Part shown: positions 1-8,705 of the stretch, in pieces
Layout of the letters: each line of letters starts with the position of its first letter
Numbering within the stretch: position 1 is the stretch's first letter
DNA from: Marinobacter lutaoensis
GTDB lineage: Bacteria > Pseudomonadota > Gammaproteobacteria > Pseudomonadales > Oleiphilaceae
DNA length: 64,000 nucleotides
Reading direction: 5' to 3'
Assembly (NCBI RefSeq): GCF_001981305.1
Contig: NZ_MSCW01000002.1
Coordinates: 1 to 64,000, forward strand
Program-made: the position numbers and the translations under genes
The notes under the pieces: generated by a model
The model's database searches: none
What the model saw: only the letters and a program-made list of their open reading frames with translations
Told to the model about the DNA's origin: nothing

Positions 1-279
1 GCCTTCATCGACCACAGCCGGTACTACCTCCGCTTCGGCAACAACAGCCACATCGCCGCCCTGTTCGAGACCGGCAGCCCCTGGCCCGTGAAGTACTTCG
101 ACCTCGGCGCCGCCCCCGAGCTGGTCACCTACGGCAGTCAGTACTCCCGCAACACCGCCATCGCCACCGCCCCGGAGGCCGGCATCCTGGTGATGGGGCA
201 CCGCTCCGGGGGCGGCATCAGTGTCTACCGCTTCAACGCCGAGGCGCTCACGCTGGAACGCATCTGGGTGGCGGAGTAA
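1..279 (+). CDS. C-terminal part of an unrecognised protein (5' end outside window)
   Basis: An open frame runs from base 1 to a TAA at 277-279, giving 92 residues and no start that looks genuine, so the gene begins upstream of the window. The fragment is mixed beta-like sequence with short Gly/aromatic turns (for example LFETGSPWPVKYFDLG and GGGISVYRF), which could be the last blades of a beta-propeller, but I do not recognise the family and assign no function. It ends two bases before the stop of the convergent spermidine synthase gene, so the two transcripts must terminate inside each other or share sequence. Coding status is well supported by codon use; identity is unknown. Confidence 0.6.
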   Translation, partial: AFIDHSRYYLRFGNNSHIAALFETGSPWPVKYFDLGAAPELVTYGSQYSRNTAIATAPEAGILVMGHRSGGGISVYRFNAEALTLERIWVAE

Positions 280-281
280 GG

Positions 282-1163
282 TTATCCCTCTTCGGGGATC
301 ACTTCATCCTCGAGCGCATCCACCATGAACTGGGGCATCGCCAGGGCCCCGTGATGAACCCCCGGGTTGTAATAGCGGGTTACGAACGGACGGTTGCTGG
401 CGTCTTCCTCACGGAAGTATTTCAGCGGATTGTCTTTGCTGCCCATGGTGCAGCTCCACCAGCCGGTGGGGTACACCGGTTGCGGGAACGGCAGGGTCTG
501 AACGTGGCAGAAACCGGCCTTGCGCATGTCTTCGTGAATCGACCGGATGATGGTGTCGGTGTGCAACAGCGGCGACTCGCTCTGCTGCACAATGATTCCC
601 CCTTCCCTCAGAGCCAGCATGGCGTCACGATAGAAATCCAGGGCGAACAGGCCCTCGGCCGGACCTACCGGGTCAGTGCTGTCGACGATGATCACGTCGA
701 TGCTGTTTGGCTCCACGTCGCGAATCCACTGGATGCCGTCACCGAAGAAGAAGTTGGCCCGGGGGTCGCTGTTGGCTTCACACAGCTCCGGGAAATACTT
801 CTCGGAAACCCGCGTGACCCGCTCGTCGATTTCCACCTGCCAGGCTTCCTCCACCCCCGGGTGCTTGAGCACTTCCTTGAGGGTGCCACAGTCACCGCCA
901 CCGATGATCACCACTTTTTTCGGATCCTTGTGGGTGAACAGGGCCGGGTGGGTCATCATCTCGTGATACAGAAAGTTGTCGCGGCTGGTCAGCATGACGC
1001 AACCGTCCAGCACCATCAGGTTGCCGAAGGTTTCCGTTTCATAGATTTCCAGCGTCTGGTAGGGCGTTTGCTCTTCGTGCAGCTTGCCTTTGACCTGAAG
1101 GGAAAACGCGGTGCCCTGATTCTGGAATACCTCGGTAAACCAGCCGTCGTTCAATGCTGTCAT
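282..1163 (-). CDS. speE: Spermidine synthase (polyamine aminopropyltransferase)
   Basis: A 293-residue protein that transfers the aminopropyl group of decarboxylated S-adenosylmethionine to putrescine. The N-terminal beta domain begins MTALNDGWFTEVF. The Rossmann fold follows, with the nucleotide motif IIGGGDCGTLKEVLKH near residues 88-103 (GGGDCG in place of the usual GGGDGG) and the catalytic-loop signature VDSTDPVGPAEGLF, both diagnostic of SpeE. The frame is open much further upstream, but the ATG at 1163 has GGGAGG five bases before it and matches normal family length. The gene is divergent from speA, which supplies agmatine for the same pathway. A TACAAT -10-like box on this strand lies at 1210-1215. 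Confidence 0.96.
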   Translation of the reverse strand: MTALNDGWFTEVFQNQGTAFSLQVKGKLHEEQTPYQTLEIYETETFGNLMVLDGCVMLTSRDNFLYHEMMTHPALFTHKDPKKVVIIGGGDCGTLKEVLKHPGVEEAWQVEIDERVTRVSEKYFPELCEANSDPRANFFFGDGIQWIRDVEPNSIDVIIVDSTDPVGPAEGLFALDFYRDAMLALREGGIIVQQSESPLLHTDTIIRSIHEDMRKAGFCHVQTLPFPQPVYPTGWWSCTMGSKDNPLKYFREEDASNRPFVTRYYNPGVHHGALAMPQFMVDALEDEVIPEEG

Positions 1164-1366
1164 TGGTTGCCTCCCGCTGTGCACCATGGCTGTTGTCAAA
1201 AAGGAGCGTATTGTAGGGCCGGGTCGGGGCCGGCCGAAAGCCCCAGGTGGGCCCCCGACGCACGTATTTTCCACAGCGTCCGCTTTTAGCCGGCGACGCT
1301 TGTCCCTAAAATGGCGACCATGTCTCCGGCGTGGCGCCGGTCCGGTTTCCTGAAAGGATAGCAAGC
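1164..1366. promoter_or_regulatory. Divergent promoter region of speE and speA
   Basis: These 203 bases separate the two divergent polyamine genes. On the minus strand TACAAT (1210-1215) is a good -10 for speE with only a weak -35. On the plus strand TAAAAT (1307-1312) lies 17 bases after TTTTAG and could serve speA. No operator or riboswitch fold was recognised. Confidence 0.4.
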
Positions 1367-3277
1367 ATGAGCGAAGCCAGCGGTTCCCCCGCCCACAAGG
1401 TCTACAACATTCGTCACTGGAGCGACGGCTACATCGACGTTAATCCGCAGGGAGAGGTGGTGATCCGCCCCGATCGGGGCCACAGCGCCGCCAGCATCAA
1501 CCTGCCAGAACTGACCCGCCGCTTGGAACAGGCCGGGGTTCCGCTGCCGGTGCTGATCCGCTTCACCGATATTCTCCATGACCGCGTCAATCGGCTGTGC
1601 CGCGCGTTCAATACCGTGGCCGAGGCGGAAGGCTACCGGGGCCGCTACACCGCGGTCTACCCGATCAAGGTTAACCAGCAGCGCCGAGTGGTGGAAGAGT
1701 TGCTCACCACCGAACCGGCCGCCTCGGCCGGCCAAGTGGGGCTGGAAGCGGGCAGCAAGCCGGAATTGATGGCGGTGCTGGCGATGGCCAGGCAGCCGGG
1801 CTCGGTGATCGTCTGCAACGGTTACAAGGACCGGGAATACATCCGTCTGGCGCTGATTGGCCAGAAGCTGGGGCACCGGGTATTCATCGTGGTGGAGAAG
1901 CAGTCGGAACTGCCGATCATTCTGGAGCAAGCCCGGCAGCTGCAAGTCAAGCCGCTGATCGGCGTGCGCGCGCGCCTGGCCACCATCGGCAAGGGCAACT
2001 GGCAGAACACGGGCGGCGAAAAGTCCAAGTTCGGCCTGTCCGCCAGCCAGGTGCTGGACGTGGTGGACACTCTCCGGGCTGCCGGTGCCCTGGATTCCCT
2101 GCAACTGCTGCACTTTCACCTCGGCTCACAGATTGCCAACATCCGGGACATTCAGACCGGCCTGCGCGAGTGCGCCCGGTTTTACACCGAACTGCACCGG
2201 CTGGGCGCCCCCATCCGTACCGTTGATATCGGCGGCGGCCTGGGTGTGGACTACGAGGGCACCCGCTCCCGCAGCAGCTGCTCGATGAATTACAGTCTGC
2301 ACGAATACGCCTACTACGTGATCCATGTCCTGCAGTCGGAATGCGACCGTCACGGCATTCCCCACCCGGATCTGATCAGCGAGTCCGGCCGTGCCCTCAC
2401 CGCCCACCACTCGGTGCTGGTCACCAACGTCATCGACCGTGAGTATCCGGACCGACGCGAACCGAGCGACCTGCCCCCGGATGCTCCGGGGCCGCTCCGT
2501 GACCTGGCCCGGGATCTGCAAAGCCTGCGGGACGCCGCCTCGCCACGGTCACTGGCGGAGATCTACCACGACCTGATGTACGCCATGGCGGATGTGCACA
2601 GCCAGTTTGCCCACGGTCTGCTGTCCCTGCCGGAGCGGGCCCAGGCGGAGACCCTATACGTGCACTGCTGTCGGTTACTGCGCAATCGCCTGGACGGGAG
2701 CAACCGGGCTCACCGGGAAATCATCGACGAACTGAACGAGAAGCTCGCCGACAAACTGTTCGTGAACTTCTCGCTGTTCCAGTCCCTGCCCGACGTCTGG
2801 GGGATCGACCAGATCTTCCCAGTGATGCCGATCAACGGCCTGGACCGGCCCCTGAGCCGGCGCGCGGTCATTCAGGACATCACCTGCGATTCCGACGGCC
2901 GGATCGACCACTATGTGGATGGCGAGGGCATCGAGACCACCCTGCCGCTGCCGGAGGACCGGCCAGGCGAGCCGTTGCTGATCGGTTTCTTCATGACCGG
3001 CGCCTACCAGGAAATCCTGGGCGACATGCACAACCTGTTCGGGGACACCCACTCGGTGGATGTGCGGCTCAATGACCGAGGCGGCTACGACATCGGCGCA
3101 CCGATTCAGGGCGATACCGTGGCCAAGGTGCTGAGATACGTGAATTTCGAGCCGGAACGGCTGTTGGAGGCCTACCGCCACAAATTCGCCACCAGCGGGT
3201 TGCCCGCGCAACTGCAGGAAACCCTGCTGGCGGAGCTGGCCTCCGGCCTGGAAGGCTATACCTACCTGGAGGACTGA
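1367..3277 (+). CDS. speA: Biosynthetic arginine decarboxylase
   Basis: A 636-residue PLP enzyme of the alanine-racemase-fold (group IV) decarboxylases, converting arginine to agmatine, the first step of putrescine synthesis. The PLP lysine is in YPIKVNQ (Lys101). HFHLGSQ and GGGLGVDYEG build the phosphate-binding barrel, and length matches the family. The ATG at 1367 is preceded by AAAGGA at suitable spacing. An in-frame GTG at 1331 would add twelve residues unlike the family and has no ribosome site. The 3' end overlaps the convergent AraC-type gene by 16 bases. Agmatine ureohydrolase or deiminase genes are not in the window. Confidence 0.97.
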   Translation: MSEASGSPAHKVYNIRHWSDGYIDVNPQGEVVIRPDRGHSAASINLPELTRRLEQAGVPLPVLIRFTDILHDRVNRLCRAFNTVAEAEGYRGRYTAVYPIKVNQQRRVVEELLTTEPAASAGQVGLEAGSKPELMAVLAMARQPGSVIVCNGYKDREYIRLALIGQKLGHRVFIVVEKQSELPIILEQARQLQVKPLIGVRARLATIGKGNWQNTGGEKSKFGLSASQVLDVVDTLRAAGALDSLQLLHFHLGSQIANIRDIQTGLRECARFYTELHRLGAPIRTVDIGGGLGVDYEGTRSRSSCSMNYSLHEYAYYVIHVLQSECDRHGIPHPDLISESGRALTAHHSVLVTNVIDREYPDRREPSDLPPDAPGPLRDLARDLQSLRDAASPRSLAEIYHDLMYAMADVHSQFAHGLLSLPERAQAETLYVHCCRLLRNRLDGSNRAHREIIDELNEKLADKLFVNFSLFQSLPDVWGIDQIFPVMPINGLDRPLSRRAVIQDITCDSDGRIDHYVDGEGIETTLPLPEDRPGEPLLIGFFMTGAYQEILGDMHNLFGDTHSVDVRLNDRGGYDIGAPIQGDTVAKVLRYVNFEPERLLEAYRHKFATSGLPAQLQETLLAELASGLEGYTYLED

Positions 3278-4311
3278 GTGCCGGCGCCCCGCCGGCGCCA
3301 GGTGCCGGGCGCCATGCCCTCCCACTTGCGGAAGGCCCGGGCGAAGTTGGACGGGTCGCTGTAGCCCAGGGCCTCCGCCACGTCCTCCAGGGTCAACGCC
3401 CGGCGGCGCAGCAACACCAAGGCCCGCTGGTGCTGCACCTCCTCTTGCAGGGTCTGGAACCGGCAGCCCTCCGACGCCAACCGACGCCGCAGGGTGCGCG
3501 ACGACCAGCCCAGCTGACGGGCCACCTCGTCCAGTCCGGGCAAACGTCCCTCCCGGACCGCCCCCAGGCAACGCCGCACCTGGGCACGGGCGGACAGCAC
3601 CGTTTGCAACGACCGCAGTTCCTGCTCGCACTGAGCCTCCGCTACCCTCCGGGCAACCGGATTGGACAGCGCCATCGGCAGCTCCAGCAGGGTGCAGGCA
3701 AACCGCAGCTGGTTGACACCCGCCGAGAAGGTGATGCGGTCGGCAAACAGCCGGCGGTAGGGCGCAGGATCCGCCGGCGCCGGGAAATCCACCAGGCAGC
3801 GCCCCGCCGTCATCAGCCGGTCTCCGAATAGCAGCAGGCCGACATCCACCAGCGAGGCCATGACCACGTCCACGTTGAAGCGATAGAGGTTCCGGAAGGC
3901 GTGACCGGGATCCAGCTGCAGCACCGCCTCGTCGCCATCCGTGAAGAACACCAGGGTCATGTAGGCAAAACGGGTCTGGAAATAGCGGATGAGAACAGAC
4001 AGCGCCTCCGCCAGGGTATCGCAGCTGATGGCCGCCTGGGCCAGGGAACCGTGGGTGGTGAATTTCAGCCGCAACCCGAAGGCCAGCCCCAGGGCGTCGT
4101 CACCGGTGCGGATCAGGGCCGCCTCGCACAGACGGGTGAACTGCGCCACCGTCAGGCAATTATCCGGATGGCCCAGCAGCGACCGTCGGATACCGGCGGC
4201 CCCCAGCAAGGCGCCCCTGGGCACGCCCAGCTCCTCCGCCAGCTGGCACAGGATGTCCGCGTAATGCGCACGGATCACCGGCAGGTTGCCGTTCGGGTCG
4301 TGAACGTTCAT
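3262..4311 (-). CDS. AraC-family regulator with arabinose-binding-like N domain
   Basis: A 349-residue regulator of the OruR/ArgR-like AraC class: a long N-terminal domain of the Arabinose_bd (PF12625) type, then a C-terminal double helix-turn-helix. The DNA-binding part is clear, with LDEVARQLGWSSRTLRRRL as the first HTH and LEDVAEALGYSDPSNFARAF as the second, about residues 265-340. I chose the ATG at 4311; a GGAGG lies 13 bases upstream, rather far, so a few residues more are possible. Its target is unknown. It is convergent with speA, overlapping by 16 bases, so a link to arginine or polyamine control is conceivable but unproven. Confidence 0.85.
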   Translation of the reverse strand: MNVHDPNGNLPVIRAHYADILCQLAEELGVPRGALLGAAGIRRSLLGHPDNCLTVAQFTRLCEAALIRTGDDALGLAFGLRLKFTTHGSLAQAAISCDTLAEALSVLIRYFQTRFAYMTLVFFTDGDEAVLQLDPGHAFRNLYRFNVDVVMASLVDVGLLLFGDRLMTAGRCLVDFPAPADPAPYRRLFADRITFSAGVNQLRFACTLLELPMALSNPVARRVAEAQCEQELRSLQTVLSARAQVRRCLGAVREGRLPGLDEVARQLGWSSRTLRRRLASEGCRFQTLQEEVQHQRALVLLRRRALTLEDVAEALGYSDPSNFARAFRKWEGMAPGTWRRRGAGTQSSR

Positions 4312-4432
4312 GGCAGCGGTCTTGCCTCCGGGTCGCGGGGAATCAGGCTCAGGGTAGGCGGCCGGGCGGCCAGCGGCAATCACCCGACCGACGTCGCGCC
4401 AGCGGCGCTAGTGCCAGAACCGGCGCCTGGCC

Positions 4433-4460
4433 TGATCCACCGGCGCCGCGTCAGCGTATC
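4433..4460 (+). promoter_or_regulatory. Candidate autoregulated ECF (RpoE/ChrR type) promoter
   Basis: TGATCC at 4433-4438 and CGTATC at 4455-4460 are separated by 16 bases. TGATCC is the known -35 element of Rhodobacter RpoE-type (ECF11) sigma factors, and a CGTA-like -10 is reported for relatives. It lies about 85 bases before the sigma gene, as expected for self-activation. The transcription start would be near 4467. Confidence 0.55.
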
Positions 4461-4543
4461 ACCCGACACTGACAAACCTGTGACGAGTTCCTAGAATGAT
4501 GGACAAGACCCGTTCAGCCCCCGCCAGAGTCAAGGAGCGATTG

Positions 4544-5143
4544 GTGACCACCACCGACCAGAATCCCACGCGGACGGACTCGCCCCGCGACCCCTGGGGC
4601 CAGCTGCTGGAAAATGTGGGCCGGCACCAGGACCGGGCGGCATACCAGGCGCTGTTCGAACATTTTGGCCCACAGATCAAGTACTATGCCATGGCCAACG
4701 GCCTGGCCAGCCACGCCGACGAACTGGTCCAGGAGGTGTTCGTGTCCATCTGGCGCCGCTCCTGTCTGTATGACTGGCGCAAGGCCGCCGCGTCCACCTG
4801 GATTTTCACCATCGCCCGGAACCAGCGCATCGACATGCTGCGGAAAATGCGCCGAACCCGCGTCGAGCGGAGCGTGGCAACGGACGACCTGTGGCAGATC
4901 CCCGGCGAGTACGAGGACGAACCGGTCACTTCGCTGCACCGGCTGATGTCGGAGAAACGGGTCCGTCAGTCCCTCAGCCAGCTGCCGGAGGAACAGCTGA
5001 CGGTGATAGCCAAGGTCTACATGGAAAACAAATCGCACCAGGCGGTGGCCGATGAACTCGAGATCCCCCTCGGCACCGTGAAGAGCCGGGTACGCTTGGC
5101 CCTGAACAAGCTCAAGGTCATCTTGCAGGACCAGGACTCATGA
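4544..5143 (+). CDS. ECF RNA polymerase sigma factor, RpoE/ECF11 type
   Basis: A 199-residue group IV sigma factor. Region 2 is visible in DELVQEVFVSIWRR and WIFTIARNQRIDMLRK; region 4 in the C-terminal HTH QAVADELEIPLGTVKSRVR. Its stop overlaps the start of a ChrR-type zinc anti-sigma factor, which places it in the singlet-oxygen/organic-hydroperoxide stress class. The start is GTG at 4544: AAGGAG sits six bases before it, whereas an upstream in-frame ATG at 4496 has no ribosome site. Known regulon members (photolyase, cyclopropane-fatty-acid synthase) are not nearby. Confidence 0.9.
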   Translation: MTTTDQNPTRTDSPRDPWGQLLENVGRHQDRAAYQALFEHFGPQIKYYAMANGLASHADELVQEVFVSIWRRSCLYDWRKAAASTWIFTIARNQRIDMLRKMRRTRVERSVATDDLWQIPGEYEDEPVTSLHRLMSEKRVRQSLSQLPEEQLTVIAKVYMENKSHQAVADELEIPLGTVKSRVRLALNKLKVILQDQDS

Positions 5144-5769
5144 GCCAGCATCATCCCGACAGTCTGACCCTGATGGAGTACAGCGCGGGCAACCTGAGCG
5201 AGCCTCTGGCCCTGTGCGTCCGGTTGCACCTGGATCAGTGCCCCTACTGCCGTAGCCGCGTGGACATGCTGGACAGTCTTGGCGCGGTTCTGATGGAGCA
5301 CCAGCCCAGGGTCAGCCTGCCCGAGGGCTCCTTCGAGGCCATCCTCGCCCGTCTCGACCAGACGCCTCCAGCCAGCGCGCCACCGCCGCGTCCGGCGCCG
5401 TTGCAGGCCCTGCTCGGTCGCGACCTGAACCAGCTGCCCTGGAAACGTCAGTTCGGTGACATCAGCGTGCTGGACATCACCGACCGCTTCCCGGATCAGC
5501 CGGACCGAGTCGTACTGCAGAAGCTGGCCGCGGGCGGCAAGGCCCCGGCTCACACCCACCGGGGCAACGAAACCACCCTCGTGCTTCAGGGCGCCTTCGC
5601 CGACCAGAACGGCGTGTTCCGGCAATGGGATTTCGTGGCCCTGGACCAACACCACGAACACACGCCCGTGGCGGTGGGTTGCGAGGACTGCATCACCTTG
5701 TCGGTGCTGAGCGCGCCAGTGCGTCTGACCGGCCGGTTCACGCGCCTGCTCAACCCCTTCATCCGCTAG
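5140..5769 (+). CDS. chrR: ChrR-type zinc anti-sigma factor with cupin domain
   Basis: A 209-residue two-domain anti-sigma factor that binds the preceding ECF sigma and releases it on oxidative signals. The N-terminal anti-sigma domain has HLDQCPYC, giving His30, Cys34, Cys37, plus His5; these match the four zinc ligands of Rhodobacter ChrR (H6, H31, C35, C38) with a shift of one. The C-terminal cupin carries AHTHRGNETTLVLQG and a later HHEHTP, the candidate second metal site needed for release. Start and sigma stop overlap as ATGA, so translation is coupled and stoichiometry is likely controlled. Confidence 0.93.
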   Translation: MSQHHPDSLTLMEYSAGNLSEPLALCVRLHLDQCPYCRSRVDMLDSLGAVLMEHQPRVSLPEGSFEAILARLDQTPPASAPPPRPAPLQALLGRDLNQLPWKRQFGDISVLDITDRFPDQPDRVVLQKLAAGGKAPAHTHRGNETTLVLQGAFADQNGVFRQWDFVALDQHHEHTPVAVGCEDCITLSVLSAPVRLTGRFTRLLNPFIR

Positions 5770-5846
5770 CGGACTGGCCGCAAATGACCGGCCAATGGCA
5801 CCTTGTGACCTTCCAGCCCGCCGGCTCCGGGCCCGATAATGGATCC

Positions 5847-5930
5847 GTTGATTAGTGTCTCTGAACTAGTCCGGCCTGCGTCCTTCAGGACAAGGGTTTG
5901 CTTGAAGCCACGCCCCGCGTGGCTTTTTTT
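5847..5930 (+). ncRNA. Possible small RNA or long 3' UTR ending in a strong terminator
   Basis: Between chrR and tcdA no protein is plausible, yet a GATAAT -10-like box (5835-5840, weak -35 TTCCAG at 5811-5816) is followed by about 84 bases that end in a perfect rho-independent terminator. The stretch contains a small hairpin GTCCTTCAGGAC near 5880-5891. Equally it may be only the 3' UTR of the sigma/chrR transcript. Confidence 0.25.
5905..5930 (+). terminator. Rho-independent terminator
   Basis: A nine-base perfect stem AAGCCACGC (5905-5913) and GCGTGGCTT (5917-5925) with a CCC loop, followed by a run of seven T residues (5924-5930). It ends the sigma/chrR transcript or a small RNA upstream of tcdA. 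Confidence 0.85.
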
Positions 5931-5941
5931 ATTCCCCCCTT

Positions 5942-5971
5942 TTCATCCGTCCCCAGGCCCTGGGTTACAAT
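5942..5971 (+). promoter_or_regulatory. Candidate sigma-70 promoter of tcdA
   Basis: TACAAT at 5966-5971 is a near-consensus -10 with TTCATC (5942-5947) 18 bases before it. The resulting leader would be about 40 bases to the tcdA ATG. Confidence 0.45.
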
Positions 5972-6016
5972 GGCGCTTTTCGGCCGCCGGCTCCGGCCGG
6001 CTCAGCAGGAGACGGC

Positions 6017-6808
6017 ATGCTCGCAGACGATTACGCATTTCGCTTCGGGGGCATCGAGCGCCTCTATGGTCGCCGCGCCCTTGACGCCTTCCGCAACGCT
6101 CACATCGCCGTGGTCGGCCTTGGTGGGGTCGGTTCCTGGGCCGTCGAGGCCCTGGCCCGAAGCGGCATCGGCACCCTGACCCTGATCGACATGGACGACA
6201 TCTGCGTCTCCAACACCAACCGCCAACTGCATGCCCTGGACGGGCACTACGGCCGGACCAAGACGGAGGTCATGGCCGAGCGGGTGCGGGCCATCAATCC
6301 GCACGCCACGGTGCACACCCATTTTGCCTTCCTGACGCCCAAAAACGTGGCCGAGCTGATTCCCGCCGACATGACCGGCGTGGTGGACGCCATCGACAGC
6401 GTCAAGGCCAAGGCGGCCCTGATCGCCCACTGCCAGCGCCGCAAGATCCCGCTGGTCTGTGCCGGCGGCGCCGGGGGTCAGATGGACCCGACCCAGATTC
6501 AGGTGGCCGATCTCAGCCGAACCACCCAAGACCCCCTGCTGGCCAAGGTTCGCAACCTGCTGCGCCGGGAGTATGGTTTTTCCCGAAATCCCAAGCGGCG
6601 GTTCGGCATCGAGGCCGTATACTCTCTGGAGCAGCTCACGTATCCTGCCGGAGATGGCGAGGTCTGCCAGCAGAAGCCGGCTACCGGAGGGCCGGTCCGG
6701 CTGGACTGTGCCTCCGGATTCGGCGCGGCCAGCCCGGTGACGGCCACCTTCGGTTTCGTTGCCGCATCCCGGCTGCTGAGCCGAATCGCCAGACGGGCCC
6801 ATTCATAA
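6017..6808 (+). CDS. tcdA: tRNA threonylcarbamoyladenosine dehydratase
   Basis: A 263-residue E1/ThiF-like ATP-dependent enzyme that cyclises t6A37 to ct6A in tRNAs reading ANN codons. The opening RFGGIERLYGRRAL is typical of TcdA/CsdL. The Rossmann nucleotide motif VVGLGGVGSWAVEALARSG (about 32-50), the acidic loop LIDMDDICVSNTNRQ and the VDAIDSVKAK segment are all present. Start is the ATG with AGGAGA upstream. It is followed after 20 bases by the antiporter gene, probably cotranscribed. A sulfurtransferase partner (csdA/csdE) is not adjacent. Confidence 0.95.
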   Translation: MLADDYAFRFGGIERLYGRRALDAFRNAHIAVVGLGGVGSWAVEALARSGIGTLTLIDMDDICVSNTNRQLHALDGHYGRTKTEVMAERVRAINPHATVHTHFAFLTPKNVAELIPADMTGVVDAIDSVKAKAALIAHCQRRKIPLVCAGGAGGQMDPTQIQVADLSRTTQDPLLAKVRNLLRREYGFSRNPKRRFGIEAVYSLEQLTYPAGDGEVCQQKPATGGPVRLDCASGFGAASPVTATFGFVAASRLLSRIARRAHS

Positions 6809-6828
6809 GCCAAGGATTCCGACGTTTT

Positions 6829-8697
6829 ATGCCCTTCAGCACTGTCATGGTTCTCGCCGGCATTGGTGTGGTCTCGCTGTTTTGCCAGTGGCTGGCCTGG
6901 CGCGTACGCATGCCCGCGATCCTGTTCCTGCTGGCCGGCGGCATCGCCGCCGGGCCGATGCTGGGCTTCCTGGATCCGGCGACGGTCTTCGGCGACCTGC
7001 TGTTTCCGGTGGTGTCGCTGGCGGTGGCCATCATCCTGTTCGAAGGCAGCCTGACGCTGCGCTACGATGAAATCCGCGGTCACGGTCGCATGGTCCGCAA
7101 CCTGGTGCCCATCGGCGCCCTCGTTACCTGCGCGATCGGCACCCTGGCGGCGCGCTGGGCACTGGCGGTGTCCTGGGAGGTGGCCCTGTTGTTCGGCGCC
7201 ATTTCCATCGTGACCGGCCCCACCGTGATCGCGCCGCTGCTCCGGTCGGTGCGGCCGGAAGCCAAGCTGGCCAATATCCTGCGCTGGGAAGGCATCATCA
7301 TCGACCCGGTTGGGGCCCTGCTGGCGGTACTGGTATTCGAAGGCATCGTGTCCTGGGGCCAAGGCAATGTCTTTGGCCATTCCCTTTACATCTTCGGCAA
7401 GACCCTGCTGGTGGGATTCGCCATCGGCGCCGGCGCCGGTTACCTGAACGGCTTGGTGCTGCGCAAGCACTGGATTCCCCAGTACCTGCATAACGCCGGC
7501 ACCCTCACCTTCATGCTGGGGGTCTACGGTATTTCCAACGAGCTGGCGCACGAGTCCGGCCTGCTCACCGTCACCATCATGGGCCTCTGGATGGCCAACA
7601 TGAAACAGGTGCCGATCGACAGCATTCTGGAGTTCAAGGAATCCCTCAGCGTGCTGCTGATCTCCGCCCTGTTCATCATTCTGGCCGCCCGGGTCGAATT
7701 CGCCGCCATCGCAGACCTGGGCTGGTCACTGGCCATCGTGCTGGCCGCCCTGATGCTGGTGGCACGGCCACTGAGCATCTTCCTGTCGGCGGTCGGCACC
7801 GAGCTGAACCTTCGGGAAAAGCTGTTCCTGAGCTGGGTCGCGCCCCGGGGTATCGTTGCGGCGGCGGTGTCCGCCCTGTTTGCCTATCAGCTGCAGTCAC
7901 TGGGCTATGACAGCGCCGGCACCCTGGTTCCCCTGGTGTTCATGCTGATCATCACCACCGTGACGCTGCAAAGCCTGACCGCCCGGCCCCTGGCCCGGCT
8001 GCTCAAGGTGGCGCAACCGGCCGAATACGGTTTCCTGATCCTGGGTGCCAACAAGATGGCCCGGATGATCGCCCAGGCTCTGAAGAAGCACGACGTGCCG
8101 GTGGTGCTGGCCGACACCAACTGGGAAAACGTACGCCAGGCGCGCATGGACAACCTGCAGGTTTACTTCGGCAACCCGGTATCCGAGCATGCCTCCACGC
8201 ACCTGGACCTGACCGGCATCGGCCGGCTGCTGGTGATCTCGCCCTACAAGCACATGAACTCCCTGGCCACTTACCACTTCCTGGACTGGTTCGGGAGCCA
8301 GTGCGTATTCAGTCTGGCGGAAGGCGACCAGGATCAGAAGGCGCGGCACCAGACCGCGGAGAAGATCCAGGCCACCCGTGGGCTGTTCGGCGGCGTCAGC
8401 TACGCCAAACTGGCCAGCCTTGCGAGCCAGGGGTACACCGTGAAAACGACCCAACTGAGCGAGGCGTTCAGTTACGAGGACTTTCTCAAGGAATATCAGC
8501 ACCAGGCCCTGATGCTGTTCGTGGTCAGCGGCAAGGGCCATGTCACACCGGTGCGCAAGGTGGAAGAACTGAGTCCGGAGGAAGGTTCGGTACTGATCAG
8601 CCTGGTGCCGCCTCAGGCGCCCAAGGAGCGCCGGGAGCGGGACACTCCGGACCGGGCACCCGATGGCGACGGCCAGACGGGGGCGGCACCGGGCTGA
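6829..8697 (+). CDS. CPA1-type monovalent cation:proton antiporter with TrkA-N domain
   Basis: A 622-residue inner-membrane protein. The first about 400 residues are a dozen hydrophobic segments with Na/H-exchanger signatures (LFEGSLTLR, FGAISIVTGPTVIAPLL, APRGIVAAAVSALFA). A cytoplasmic nucleotide-binding RCK/TrkA-N domain follows from about residue 400, with the fingerprint FLILGANKMARMIAQAL, suggesting gating by NAD(H) or another nucleotide. This architecture is the NhaP/YjcE-like group; whether Na or K is carried cannot be read from sequence. The tail after about 600 is polar and low in complexity. Confidence 0.9.
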   Translation: MPFSTVMVLAGIGVVSLFCQWLAWRVRMPAILFLLAGGIAAGPMLGFLDPATVFGDLLFPVVSLAVAIILFEGSLTLRYDEIRGHGRMVRNLVPIGALVTCAIGTLAARWALAVSWEVALLFGAISIVTGPTVIAPLLRSVRPEAKLANILRWEGIIIDPVGALLAVLVFEGIVSWGQGNVFGHSLYIFGKTLLVGFAIGAGAGYLNGLVLRKHWIPQYLHNAGTLTFMLGVYGISNELAHESGLLTVTIMGLWMANMKQVPIDSILEFKESLSVLLISALFIILAARVEFAAIADLGWSLAIVLAALMLVARPLSIFLSAVGTELNLREKLFLSWVAPRGIVAAAVSALFAYQLQSLGYDSAGTLVPLVFMLIITTVTLQSLTARPLARLLKVAQPAEYGFLILGANKMARMIAQALKKHDVPVVLADTNWENVRQARMDNLQVYFGNPVSEHASTHLDLTGIGRLLVISPYKHMNSLATYHFLDWFGSQCVFSLAEGDQDQKARHQTAEKIQATRGLFGGVSYAKLASLASQGYTVKTTQLSEAFSYEDFLKEYQHQALMLFVVSGKGHVTPVRKVEELSPEEGSVLISLVPPQAPKERRERDTPDRAPDGDGQTGAAPG

Positions 8698-8705
8698 CCG
8701 CCACC

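Noticed and set aside
351..1289. Long plus-strand open frame opposite speE
   Set aside because: It is the antisense shadow of a strongly supported speE gene and its translation matches no family pattern; high GC makes such frames common here.
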